A stretch of 64,000 nt of DNA. It comes from DSWT01 sp035420085 (GTDB taxonomy: Bacteria > Chloroflexota > Anaerolineae > B4-G1 > SLSP01). The stretch is from assembly GCA_035420085.1 (NCBI GenBank), contig DAOLUH010000024.1:13844-77843 (forward strand), given 5' to 3'. The translations under genes were made by a program, and so were the position numbers. This document shows positions 8,018 to 15,898 of this stretch, one piece after another. The notes beneath the pieces were generated by a model that saw only the letters and a list, made by a program, of their open reading frames with translations, was not told the origin of the DNA and made no database searches. Within the stretch, counting starts at the first letter, position 1; each line of letters opens with the position of its first letter.

Positions 8018-8993
8018 CGACGGACGAATCGCCGATGTTCAGCCTGCGGAAGCGGCCGGCGAGGTGAACCCAACGACCAATGATGGACTCCTCCAACATC
8101 ACGGCGTCAATCTCCACGCCCTCATCCACAATCGTGTCGCGCAGGATGCTGTCGCGGATCTGCACATCCCGGCCAACCGAAACATACGGCCCGATGACCG
8201 AACGCTCGATGATAGCCTGCGCGTGGACATACACCGGCGGGATGATCGTCACGCCGGGGCGCGGGGTGGCGAAGCTATTGTCGCAGCCGTTTTCCAGCAG
8301 ATAACGGTGCGTGATAAACGTCGTCTCCGGCTTGCCGGTATCCTGCCACACGCCGGCCTGACGCACTTGGATACGCGCGCCTTGTTCGAGCATCAGGTTG
8401 ATGGCGTCCGCCAGATAATACTCACCCTTCGTCTGGATGTTGCGCGCCATCAGTTCCTCGCAAACGCGCGCCAGCCATTCTCCCTCGCGGAAGTAGTACA
8501 GGCCGATGAGGACGTTCTTGTTGTCCACCGCTTCCGGCTTCTCAATGAGCCGGGTTGCATAACCATCGGGGCCGGTCTCGACGACGCCAAACCGACGCGG
8601 ATCGTCCACCGGGTAGGTGAAAATGACGCCGTCCAGCCCGTCGGCATCCAAACCGGAGAAATCAACGTCGTCGAAGAGCGTATCCACCCACATCGTAAAA
8701 ACCGGACCGGTGAGGTGCTCGCGCGCCAGCCAGAAAGCGTGCGCCTGCCCCAACTGCTCTTTCTGCTCGACAAAGTGCGCCGGAATCGCGTAGTTCTCGT
8801 GGATGTACGCCTCCACCTGCTCGCCAAGCCAGCCCACGATGAAGACATATTCCGTGATCGGTAAATCGCGGAAGCGTTCCAGGATATGGCCGAGCATTGG
8901 CTTGCCAGCCACCGGCAGCAGCGGCTTCGGGCGCGTCCACGTGTGCGGGCGCATCCGCGTGCCCAAACCGGCCATAGGAATAACGAGTTTCAT
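8010..8993 (-). CDS. Sugar-phosphate nucleotidyltransferase with left-handed beta-helix tail
   Basis: 327 residues, ATG at 8993 with GGAGGG 6 nt upstream. Forms NDP-sugars from NTP and sugar-1-phosphate. The N-terminal signature AGLGTRMRPHTWTRPKPLLP (residues 8-27) binds the nucleotide. WVDTLFDDVDF carries the metal-binding Asp region. The last about 80 residues (VTIIPPVYVHAQAIIERSVI and following) are hexapeptide-repeat-like, as in GlmU/RmlA-type enzymes. The sugar cannot be named. A second protein of this type is encoded at 26451-27404. Confidence 0.85.
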   Translation of the reverse strand: MKLVIPMAGLGTRMRPHTWTRPKPLLPVAGKPMLGHILERFRDLPITEYVFIVGWLGEQVEAYIHENYAIPAHFVEQKEQLGQAHAFWLAREHLTGPVFTMWVDTLFDDVDFSGLDADGLDGVIFTYPVDDPRRFGVVETGPDGYATRLIEKPEAVDNKNVLIGLYYFREGEWLARVCEELMARNIQTKGEYYLADAINLMLEQGARIQVRQAGVWQDTGKPETTFITHRYLLENGCDNSFATPRPGVTIIPPVYVHAQAIIERSVIGPYVSVGRDVQIRDSILRDTIVDEGVEIDAVMLEESIIGRWVHLAGRFRRLNIGDSSVEL

Positions 8994-9039
8994 TGTTCCC
9001 TCCGCATTAATCGAATGTCAATAGATTGATAAGTTTCAC

Positions 9040-9246
9040 TCAAACCAATACAGGCTGGTTAATCATTTGCGAAAAGGCTTCTTCAGGCAAGCTCTCCATT
9101 TCTGTAACTAACATACGCTCAGCATATTGCCTTTGCAGTTCCATGTAATACATCACAACCTGGTATGGATCATGATTCAGACTTTCCGAAATACGATGTC
9201 GCACCTCTCGGATTTGCGCAATTGTAGCATCCATTTCATCTTTCAT
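9040..9246 (-). CDS. Small partner of PIN-domain protein (putative antitoxin)
   Basis: 68 residues. The ATG at 9246 is chosen because AGGTGG precedes it at 5-6 nt; an in-frame GTG at 9258 is the alternative. The N-terminus MDATIAQIREVRHRISESL and the YYMELQ motif recur in small proteins encoded next to PIN-domain proteins. It overlaps the PIN gene by 11 nt, so the two are co-translated, with the putative toxin encoded first. No DNA-binding motif is evident. Antitoxin function is inferred from context only. Confidence 0.6.
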   Translation of the reverse strand: MKDEMDATIAQIREVRHRISESLNHDPYQVVMYYMELQRQYAERMLVTEMESLPEEAFSQMINQPVLV

Positions 9247-9721
9247 TTGATTCACCACCTAATAATTCTAACGGCGTCACCAATAATGGCACGTATAGAC
9301 CTAGCAACGTATTGATCCGTCGAATATGCCCAAACTTATTGGCGTTCGCTAAATGTTGGCAATTCCACGTCAACAGAAAATCGCATTTGTGATACGAACC
9401 TAATGCCAGATGTAAAGCATCTCCCACTGGATCACGCGGCATGACATGGTGTTGAATGTAGGCTTGTACAACTTCAGTAATCGCGGGAACAACAGGGAGC
9501 AATGAGATTTGTTCAACTAATGCCAAAACAGCCGTTTTATTTGGATGATCGCCTTTATTAAGCTCATCTAAAACAGCCGCACTGGTGACAAGAACGTAAT
9601 GCTGACGCATGGTACTCCACCATCGGCGCGTCCATTCGCGTCGTGCTACCATCTCTGGCTCAGTGCGAATTTCGAAGTAAAAACTTGGAATGGAAGTTTC
9701 TATGTATACTTTGGGTTTCAT
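9236..9721 (-). CDS. PIN-domain protein (VapC-like)
   Basis: 161 residues. Begins KPKVYIETSIPSFYFE, where the PIN Asp position after the first strand reads ET; this is a common variant of stand-alone PIN proteins. It continues with VTSAAVLDELNKGD (second acidic residue) and a PRDPVGDALHLALGSYHKCDFLLTWN region containing the conserved GDALH Asp and the terminal strand with TWN. Family members are Mg-dependent RNases, often toxins. Its lower-GC, A/T-richer codon use compared with gatA suggests acquisition, which is inference. It follows gatA by 41 nt. Confidence 0.75.
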   Translation of the reverse strand: MKPKVYIETSIPSFYFEIRTEPEMVARREWTRRWWSTMRQHYVLVTSAAVLDELNKGDHPNKTAVLALVEQISLLPVVPAITEVVQAYIQHHVMPRDPVGDALHLALGSYHKCDFLLTWNCQHLANANKFGHIRRINTLLGLYVPLLVTPLELLGGESNER

Positions 9722-9762
9722 CGTCAGTCACGTTAATTCATTTTCAAAACAGATACGGACTT

Positions 9763-11226
9763 TCATATTTCTGGTCGGCGCATCCACCAGCCTGTCGCCT
9801 GCTCATACGCAAACGCCGCCTGGAACATACGCGCTTCGTGCAGCGCCGGGGCGGCGAGTTGCAGGCCAATCGGCAAGCCGTCCGCGTCGAAGCCGCACGG
9901 GACGCTGATCGCCGGGATGCCTGCCAACGCCTGCGACAGCGTGAAAATGTCCGCCAGATACATCTGCAACGGATCAGCGGTGCGTTCGCCCAGGCGAAAA
10001 GCCGTGCCCGGCGACGTTGGCCCGGCGATGAGATCCACATCCGCGAAGGCCGCATCGAAATCGCCCTTGATGAGCGTGCGCACTTTTTGCGCCTTGAGAT
10101 AGTAAGCGTCGTAGTAGCCCGCGCTGAGGCAGTATGTGCCAAGCATAATGCGGCGCTGCACCTCTGGCCCAAAGCCCGCGCCGCGCGTTCGCGCGTACAG
10201 ATCGCCGATGGTCTCGAAGCTGCCGTCGGCGCGGTAGCCATAGCGGACGCCGTCGTAGCGCGCCAGGTTCGCGCTGGCCTCCGCCGGGGCGACGAGATAG
10301 TAGGTCGAGAGCGCGTAGTCGGTGTGCGGCAGGTGGACATCTACCAGTTCTGCGCCCAACGCGACGAATACTTGCAGCGCCTCACGGACACTGCGTTCGA
10401 CAGCGGGCTGCAACCCCGCGGCGAAATACTCGTGGGGCACGCCAATCCGCAAGCCCTTCACATCCAGCGACAGCGCCGCGACGTAATCGGGAACCGGTGC
10501 AGGCCATGTCGTTCCATCCTGAGGATCGCGCCCCGCCATCACGTGCAGCAGCAGCGCCGCGTCGGTCACATCGCGGGTGAGCGGCCCCGGCTGATCCAGC
10601 GACGAGGCGAACGCGACCAGCCCATACCGCGAGCAGCGCCCGTAAGTCGGCCGCACGCCGACCACGCCGCACAACGCCGCCGGTTGCCGCACCGATCCGC
10701 CGGTATCTGTCCCCACCGCCGCGAGCGCCTCGCCCGCCGCCACTGCCGCCGCGCTACCGCCGCTCGAACCACCGGGCACACGGGTCACATCCCACGGGTT
10801 GCGCGTGGGGAAGAAGGCCGAATTCTCTGTGCTCGATCCCATTGCAAATTCGTCCAGGTTCGTCTTGCCCAGGATGATCGCGCCGGCAGCCTTGAGCTTG
10901 CGGACGATGGCGGCGTCATAGGGCGGGACGTAGCCGGCGAGAATTTTGGAACCGGCGGTCGTTTCAATGCCCTGCGTCGAGATGTTATCTTTGAGCGCGA
11001 TGGGAATGCCGAGCAACGGCGCGTCCTGGCTTGCGGCGCGGGCGGCATCGGCGGCTTCAGCCTGTTCCAATGCCGCTTCGGGCGTCAGCGTCAGGTAGGC
11101 GCGGATGTCGTTATCCACGGCAAGGATGCGCTCCAATACCGCCTGCGTCAGCGCGACGGAGGTGATGTCGCCGCAGCGCAGCGCGCTCAAAGCTTCGTGG
11201 AGGGTCAGATCGCAGAGATCGCTCAC
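9763..11226 (-). CDS. gatA: Asp-tRNA(Asn)/Glu-tRNA(Gln) amidotransferase subunit A
   Basis: 487 residues, GTG start at 11226 with AAGGAG 6 nt upstream; longer in-frame starts would run into gatC. GatA hydrolyses glutamine and passes ammonia to GatB. The amidase-signature triad is visible: Lys in PIALKDNIST, cis-Ser in GGSSGGSAAAVAAG and the nucleophile Ser in TDTGGSVRQPAALCG. The C-terminal PTSPGTAF and PAISVPCGFD motifs are typical. Normal length. It lies 10 nt after gatC in one operon, with gatB further downstream on the same strand. Confidence 0.97.
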   Translation of the reverse strand: MSDLCDLTLHEALSALRCGDITSVALTQAVLERILAVDNDIRAYLTLTPEAALEQAEAADAARAASQDAPLLGIPIALKDNISTQGIETTAGSKILAGYVPPYDAAIVRKLKAAGAIILGKTNLDEFAMGSSTENSAFFPTRNPWDVTRVPGGSSGGSAAAVAAGEALAAVGTDTGGSVRQPAALCGVVGVRPTYGRCSRYGLVAFASSLDQPGPLTRDVTDAALLLHVMAGRDPQDGTTWPAPVPDYVAALSLDVKGLRIGVPHEYFAAGLQPAVERSVREALQVFVALGAELVDVHLPHTDYALSTYYLVAPAEASANLARYDGVRYGYRADGSFETIGDLYARTRGAGFGPEVQRRIMLGTYCLSAGYYDAYYLKAQKVRTLIKGDFDAAFADVDLIAGPTSPGTAFRLGERTADPLQMYLADIFTLSQALAGIPAISVPCGFDADGLPIGLQLAAPALHEARMFQAAFAYEQATGWWMRRPEI

Positions 11227-11236
11227 GCGGACTCCT

Positions 11237-11536
11237 TCAGCGTACCGGCGGGACGACAAAACAATTATCGCGCGCCGCAGGGGCGTTCGCCAACGCATCC
11301 TCTGTCGGCAGAGTGGACGATGGCTCATCCTCGCGCAGGACGGTGCGCAGCGGCAGCACACTCGCCGTCGGTGGAATGGCGTCCGTATCCAGGGTTTGCA
11401 GTCGCGCTGCATAGTCCAAAATCGCGGAAAGCTGTTCCTGATACAACGTCAGCTCAGCCTCACCCACATCGAGGTGGGCCAGAGCGGCGATGTGCGCTAC
11501 GTCGTCGCGGGTCAATGTCGTCGGAGTGGTTATCAT
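11237..11536 (-). CDS. gatC: Asp-tRNA(Asn)/Glu-tRNA(Gln) amidotransferase subunit C
   Basis: 99 residues. The small GatC subunit wraps around GatA and GatB and stabilises the complex. The N-terminal DDVAHIAALAHLDVGEAELT is the family signature; LSAILDYAARLQTLD and LREDEPSSTLPTEDAL follow in the expected order. First gene of gatCA. A minus-strand TATAAT at 11583-11578 about 40 nt upstream is the likely -10 box. Confidence 0.95.
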   Translation of the reverse strand: MITTPTTLTRDDVAHIAALAHLDVGEAELTLYQEQLSAILDYAARLQTLDTDAIPPTASVLPLRTVLREDEPSSTLPTEDALANAPAARDNCFVVPPVR

Positions 11537-11577
11537 TTCCCAATGACTCGAACAGAAAAGTGTGTCCTTACGGCTGG

Positions 11578-11583
11578 ATTATA
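11578..11583 (-). promoter_or_regulatory. Candidate -10 box of gatCA
   Basis: Perfect TATAAT on the minus strand, 42 nt before the gatC ATG. A TTGTCG at about 20 nt further upstream is a poor -35. Confidence 0.45.
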
Positions 11584-11618
11584 GCACCTTTTTGCGCAGA
11601 CGACGACAAGCAAAAATG

Positions 11619-11645
11619 CGGAAGAACAGCGCGTTCTTCCGTATC
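11619..11645. other. Hairpin in gatC/HD divergent spacer
   Basis: CGGAAGAAC-AGCGC-GTTCTTCCG is a 9-bp perfect stem between the divergent gatC and HD-domain genes. It could be an operator or a transcription barrier. Confidence 0.45.
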
Positions 11646-11712
11646 TTTCTCAAGCTTGTCAATGCTGGCTGTGGTGCGACTCGGCTAGACTTCATATTCT
11701 TTCTTCCTATGC

Positions 11713-11718
11713 TATAAT
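11713..11718 (+). promoter_or_regulatory. Candidate -10 box of HD hydrolase gene
   Basis: Perfect TATAAT 40 nt upstream of the ATG at 11759. No convincing -35 is visible. Confidence 0.4.
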
Positions 11719-11758
11719 CGTTCGCTAACTGGACAAGTGAAGGCTCTCTATCTTTAGC

Positions 11759-12292
11759 ATGACAAAAAGACCTTTGGGCAAGCTGGCGACGTGGGCGCGC
11801 GTGCGGTATCGGGTCGGGCAGTTTTTTACAACATTCTGGACTTCCTTTCGCCCGGTAGATGTGGCCTACGCTGCGCGCCATCTCGATGATGAGCTGCTGC
11901 GGCTGTTCCAGCGTATGCCGCGCGCCGAACAACATCACGGCATCACCATCTGCCAGATGTTGGCGGCGCAAGGTTACACGGATCCCGACTTACTGGTCGC
12001 CGCGCTGCTCCACGACGTCGGGAAAATCAAAGCGCCGCCGCGCCTGTGGGATCGCGTCATCGCCGTCTTGGGGGAACACTTCGCGCCGGAGAGCACCGCG
12101 CGTTGGAGCGTTGGCGCGCCGCGCGGCCTGCGTCGTGGCTTTGTCGTGCGGCGGATGCATCCCGAATGGGGCGCGGCGCTCGCAAAGCAGGCGGGAGCAA
12201 CGCCACGCACGGTGGATTTGATTCGTCATCACCATAGTCTGGCAGGAGATGACGGTGAATTGATTGCATTACAAATGACTGACGAGAAATAG
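11759..12292 (+). CDS. HD-domain phosphohydrolase
   Basis: 177 residues. An HD fold is visible: His in AEQHHGITICQML (around 60), the paired His-Asp in LLVAALLHDVGKIKAP (around 82-97), and late His residues in HPEWGAALAKQAG and IRHHHSLAGDD. These fit the H-HD-D/H metal-binding layout of nucleotide or (p)ppGpp-type phosphohydrolases. The substrate is unknown. It is 3 nt upstream of the TyrA-like gene, so the two are co-transcribed. The N-terminal about 40 residues are basic and aromatic, without a clear membrane segment. Confidence 0.75.
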   Translation: MTKRPLGKLATWARVRYRVGQFFTTFWTSFRPVDVAYAARHLDDELLRLFQRMPRAEQHHGITICQMLAAQGYTDPDLLVAALLHDVGKIKAPPRLWDRVIAVLGEHFAPESTARWSVGAPRGLRRGFVVRRMHPEWGAALAKQAGATPRTVDLIRHHHSLAGDDGELIALQMTDEK

Positions 12293-12295
12293 GTT

Positions 12296-13309
12296 ATGGA
12301 CCGACAACGTATCACTATCATTGGTACTGGCTGTATTGGCACATCCATAGGATTGGCCCTTCGCGCATCGCCAGACGCCGACCATCTGGAAATCGTAGGG
12401 CACGACCGCGAACCGGGCCGCGCGCGGCAGGGAAAGGAGCATGGCGCGTTCGACCGGGCCGACTTCAACCTCGACCTGGCGCTGAACGGGGTGCGGTTGG
12501 TGATCCTGGCTGTCCCGCTCGCCGCCATGCGTGAGGCGCTGGCGGATGTCGGGCGGTTGCTGTCGCCGGATGCCGGTGTCGTCATCACCGACACGGCGCC
12601 GCTCAAAGCGCCCGTCATCGCCTGGGCAGACGAGTTGCTGCCGCCCGGCAACTACTTCGTGGGCGCGGATCCCTTCCTCGCGCCGGGTGTGGGCGGATGG
12701 GAACCGCTGGAAAGCCTGCACGACGCCCGCGCCGACCTGTTCAGCCGCGCCGTCTACGCCATCACCGCGCGCCCCGACGATCATCCGAGCGCCGTGCGCG
12801 CTGTCGCTAACCTGGCGCTTGTGCTAGGCGCGGAACCGCTCTATATGGACCCCATCGAACACGACGCAGCGCGCGTCATCGCCGACGCCGTCCCCGATGT
12901 GCTGGCGACGGCGCTGTTCCAGGCGACCGCCGGCGCGCCCGGTTGGGCCGAGGTGCGCAAAGCCGCCGGCCGGCCCTTCGCCACGGCGACCGCCGCTGCC
13001 TCCGGCGATGCCGCCTCGCGCCGGATGCTCGCCCTCCTGGGACGTGATACGCTGCTGCGCGGCCTCGATGCGACGCTCGCCCGGCTGCAAGAATTGCGCC
13101 AGACCATCGCGCAGGGCGACGCCGAAGCGTTGGAAACCACATTCGCCGCCGCAGCCCAGGCGCGCACCTACTGGATGGCCGAAAGCCGCGAGCGCGCCTG
13201 GGAAATCGAGCGCGGCGCGCTGCAAAGCGACAACCTTTTCCAGCGCACGCTGCACACGCTTTTTGGCGAGGGGCTTACGCCAAAACAAAAGCCACAAGCT
13301 CATGCATAA
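12296..13309 (+). CDS. TyrA-like (prephenate dehydrogenase family) NAD(P)-binding protein, atypical
   Basis: 337 residues. An N-terminal Rossmann motif, ITIIGTGCIGTSIGLAL (6-22), is followed by a helical C-terminal dimerisation domain as in prephenate/arogenate dehydrogenase; the MDPIEHDAARVIADAVPDVL helix with its EHD motif is present. However, the usual TDxxSxK reads TDTAPLK and the usual HPxaG reads DPFLAP, so the Ser and His that contact the substrate in characterised TyrA enzymes are absent. It may act on another substrate or be non-catalytic. It follows the HD gene and precedes a heptanucleotide array and a glycosyltransferase. Confidence 0.65.
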   Translation: MDRQRITIIGTGCIGTSIGLALRASPDADHLEIVGHDREPGRARQGKEHGAFDRADFNLDLALNGVRLVILAVPLAAMREALADVGRLLSPDAGVVITDTAPLKAPVIAWADELLPPGNYFVGADPFLAPGVGGWEPLESLHDARADLFSRAVYAITARPDDHPSAVRAVANLALVLGAEPLYMDPIEHDAARVIADAVPDVLATALFQATAGAPGWAEVRKAAGRPFATATAAASGDAASRRMLALLGRDTLLRGLDATLARLQELRQTIAQGDAEALETTFAAAAQARTYWMAESRERAWEIERGALQSDNLFQRTLHTLFGEGLTPKQKPQAHA

Positions 13310-13321
13310 CCATCCCGCGTC

Positions 13322-13388
13322 TTGCCTCTTGCATCCTGCATCCTGCATCTTGCATCCTGCATCTTGCATCTTGCATCCTATCTCTTGT
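13322..13388. repeat. Heptanucleotide array 3
   Basis: About nine near-perfect 7-nt units TGCATCC/TGCATCT in strict register. It fills almost the whole spacer between the TyrA-like gene and the glycosyltransferase. Confidence 0.85.
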
Positions 13389-13401
13389 ACACTGAGTCGG
13401 T

Positions 13402-14601
13402 ATGCCTGACCACCCACCGCGCATCCTGATGATCGCCCCTACGTCCTTTTTCCTGGACTACGGCTGTCACATCCGCATCCTCGAAGAGGCGCGCGCGCTC
13501 CAGGCGCAGGGGATGCAGGTGCGCATCGTCACCTATTACCTGGGCCGCAACCTGCCTGGCCTGGACATTGTGCGCTGCGCGCCGACGCCCTGGCGCTCCG
13601 ATTACGAGGTCGGCTCCTCGCGGCACAAGATCGCCTTCGATGTGCTGCTGGCGTGGAAGGCGTTGTGGACGGCGCGGGCCTGGCGGCCCGACATCATCCA
13701 CGGGCATTTGCACGAAGGCGCGCTGATCGGCCACGTGCTCGCCAAACTGCTGCGCGTGCCCCTGGTCTTCGATTTTCAGGGCAGTTTGACGGGCGAGATG
13801 CTCGATCACAGCTTCCTGAAAAAGGATAGCGTGGCGCATTACTGGTGGCGGCGACTGGAAGAACGCATCGTCGAAATGCCAGATGCGATCATCACCAGCA
13901 CTGTCCACAGCGCGGAACTCCTCGCTAGCGTCTTCAAACGCACAGAGAACGTCTATCCCCTGCCCGACAGCGTCAACCTGGATTTTCTGTTCCCGACGTG
14001 CATTACGCCGGAAGACCGCCAACAGCGGCGCACAGCGTTGGGCATTCCGCCGGAGCGTCAGGTCGTCGTCTACCTGGGGCTGCTGGCCGACTACCAAGGC
14101 ATCCCGCAACTGCTGGAAGCCGCCGCTCGGCTGCGGGCGCAGGGCGAGGCCGTCTCCTTTTTGGTGATGGGCTTCCCGCAGGTGGAGCACTATCGCCACT
14201 ACGCGCACACCCTGGGTCTCACCGAGCGGGACGTGATCTTCACCGGCAAGATGCCCTACGAGGACATCCCCGCGCACCTGGCGCTTGGGGACGTCGCCGC
14301 CGCGCCGAAAATCTCGGCGACGGAGGGCAGCGGCAAAATCCTCAACTACATGGCGATGGCGCTGCCGGTGGTGGCTTACGACACGCCGGTGAGCCGCGAG
14401 TATCTCAACAACCTGGGCCTTTACGCTGCGCCCGCGGGTGACGCTGAGGCGCTGGCGCAAACGTTGCGCGCGATCCTGCACGATCCCGACGGCGCGGCGC
14501 ACCTGGGCGTGCAACTCCGCGAGCGCGCCGACAAACATTTCTCCTGGAGCCGCACCGGACGCCAACTCTTGCGCGTCTACGAAAAACTATGGCAACGCTA
14601 A
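13402..14601 (+). CDS. Group 4 glycosyltransferase
   Basis: 399 residues. Transfers a sugar from an activated donor to a lipid, glycan or protein acceptor, cytoplasmic or membrane-peripheral. GT-B fold: the N-terminal acceptor domain starts PPRILMIAPTSFFLDYG; the C-terminal donor domain starts RQVVVYLGLLADYQGIPQLL (near 222). The EGSGKILNYMAMALPVVAYD motif (near 310) contains the donor-binding Glu region of GT4 enzymes. The acceptor is unknown. The stop overlaps the following MFS gene by 13 nt. Confidence 0.85.
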   Translation: MPDHPPRILMIAPTSFFLDYGCHIRILEEARALQAQGMQVRIVTYYLGRNLPGLDIVRCAPTPWRSDYEVGSSRHKIAFDVLLAWKALWTARAWRPDIIHGHLHEGALIGHVLAKLLRVPLVFDFQGSLTGEMLDHSFLKKDSVAHYWWRRLEERIVEMPDAIITSTVHSAELLASVFKRTENVYPLPDSVNLDFLFPTCITPEDRQQRRTALGIPPERQVVVYLGLLADYQGIPQLLEAAARLRAQGEAVSFLVMGFPQVEHYRHYAHTLGLTERDVIFTGKMPYEDIPAHLALGDVAAAPKISATEGSGKILNYMAMALPVVAYDTPVSREYLNNLGLYAAPAGDAEALAQTLRAILHDPDGAAHLGVQLRERADKHFSWSRTGRQLLRVYEKLWQR

Positions 14602-15809
14602 AACATACGTCCCAACGCAGCCCATATTGGCGCGCCTCGCTTTTCTATTTCAGCCTGTGGGCTGTGATGGGTGCGCAAATGCCGTTCTTCAACGTCTACT
14701 TCGCCCGCCTGGGCCTCAGCGGCCTGCAAATCGGCATTCTCTCCGCCGCTTTCCCGCTGATGACGCTGTTGGTCGGCCCGGCGCTCGCGCTGCTGGCCGA
14801 CCGGCGACGCTGGCAGAAGCGGATGCTGCTCATCTCCATCGGCGGGACAGGGGCGCTGCTCATCCTTTTCATCTTCCCGCGGACCTTTGCGCCGTTGTTG
14901 CTCCTGGTTCTGGTGCGCGCGGCGCTGTTCAGTCCGATGATGTCCATCGGCGACGGCATGGTGGCGCGCATGGCAGCCCGCCACCGTATTGATTATGGCA
15001 AGCTGCGCCTGTGGGGATCGCTGAGTTTCGCTATAGCGGCCTTGATCTGCGGCGCGCTGTGGGAACGGTGGGGCTTTCAGGCGATGTTCATCGTGACGAG
15101 TCTATTGACCCTGCCGGTATTATGGTCCGCAACGGGTCTGGAGGAGAGCGCGCCCGCCGCCGCAGACCAACAAAAGAAAAGCACAGCCGCTGCGCCTACC
15201 TTGCACAACCTGCGCCGGGATCAAGGTTTGATCGTCATCCTCCTGGCAGTCTCGCTGGTCGGCATTGCCGAAGGGATGTACGGGACGTTCTCCGGCGTCT
15301 ATATGGATCAGCTCGGCGGCGGACAATTACTGGTCGGCGCGCTCTTCGGGCTTTCGGCGCTCGCCGAACCCCCGGTGATGCACTACAGCGGCGCTATCTT
15401 CCGCAAACTTGGCAAGCCGGTGAGTATCCTGCTGGCCTACGGGCTGGTCGGCATTGCCTTCCTGGGATACGGGTTGGTGCGCCAGCCCTGGCTCATCCTG
15501 GCGTTTGCGATGCTCAAGGGCGCTGGCTTTGCGCTCTATTTCGTGGGGAACGTGAGCCTGATTGACGAGCGCGCACCTGAAGCGTGGACATCCACCCTGC
15601 AATCGCTGATGAACGCCGCCACGCGCGGCCTCGCGCCGCTCGTCACCAACCCGCTGGCCGGCTGGCTCGCCGACAGCATGGGCTTGCCCGTCGTTTTCAT
15701 TGGGTCGGGGATTGCCGCGCTGTTGGCTGCCGGTGTTGTCTTCGGCGCGGTGGTGCGGCGGCAGTTCGAGGCGCGACCGCTGCTGAATGAAGATGTTATG
15801 CAGAGGTAG
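14589..15809 (+). CDS. MFS transporter (12-helix, nucleoside-permease/MFS_1-like)
   Basis: 406 residues. Twelve hydrophobic segments and the MFS loop motif ADRRRWQKRMLL (between TM2 and TM3) are visible. The N-terminal YFSLWAVMGAQMPFFNVYFARLG pattern (first helix) resembles the MFS_1_like/LacY-nucleoside-permease group. A hydrophilic loop of about 30 residues (SAPAAADQQKKSTAAAP) separates the two halves. It overlaps the upstream glycosyltransferase by 13 nt, so the two are translationally coupled. The substrate cannot be inferred. Confidence 0.8.
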   Translation: MATLKHTSQRSPYWRASLFYFSLWAVMGAQMPFFNVYFARLGLSGLQIGILSAAFPLMTLLVGPALALLADRRRWQKRMLLISIGGTGALLILFIFPRTFAPLLLLVLVRAALFSPMMSIGDGMVARMAARHRIDYGKLRLWGSLSFAIAALICGALWERWGFQAMFIVTSLLTLPVLWSATGLEESAPAAADQQKKSTAAAPTLHNLRRDQGLIVILLAVSLVGIAEGMYGTFSGVYMDQLGGGQLLVGALFGLSALAEPPVMHYSGAIFRKLGKPVSILLAYGLVGIAFLGYGLVRQPWLILAFAMLKGAGFALYFVGNVSLIDERAPEAWTSTLQSLMNAATRGLAPLVTNPLAGWLADSMGLPVVFIGSGIAALLAAGVVFGAVVRRQFEARPLLNEDVMQR

Positions 15810-15861
15810 GGCTTTACATTGGCGGCGCTTCGTGCTACATTTTATGCAGCGTATTCTGGGA

Positions 15862-15882
15862 GGCGACTGAAGTCGCTGCTAC
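15862..15882. repeat. Dispersed palindrome GCGACTGAAGTCGC (copy 1)
   Basis: GGCGACTGAAGTCGCTGCTAC forms a short perfect hairpin (GCGACT-GA-AGTCGC). A near-identical copy lies at 25483-25504. Confidence 0.6.
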
Positions 15883-15898
15883 ACGGTACGGTGGCTTT

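Noticed and set aside
9643..11688. Long plus-strand open frame (681 codons) over gatA/gatC
   Set aside because: Antisense shadow of gatA and gatC, whose proteins carry all family motifs; the frame is Arg/His-rich as expected for the complement of GC-rich coding DNA.
13322..13388. CRISPR or minisatellite of a gene
   Set aside because: Simple heptanucleotide tandem without spacers and with no open frame of its own that has a start site.
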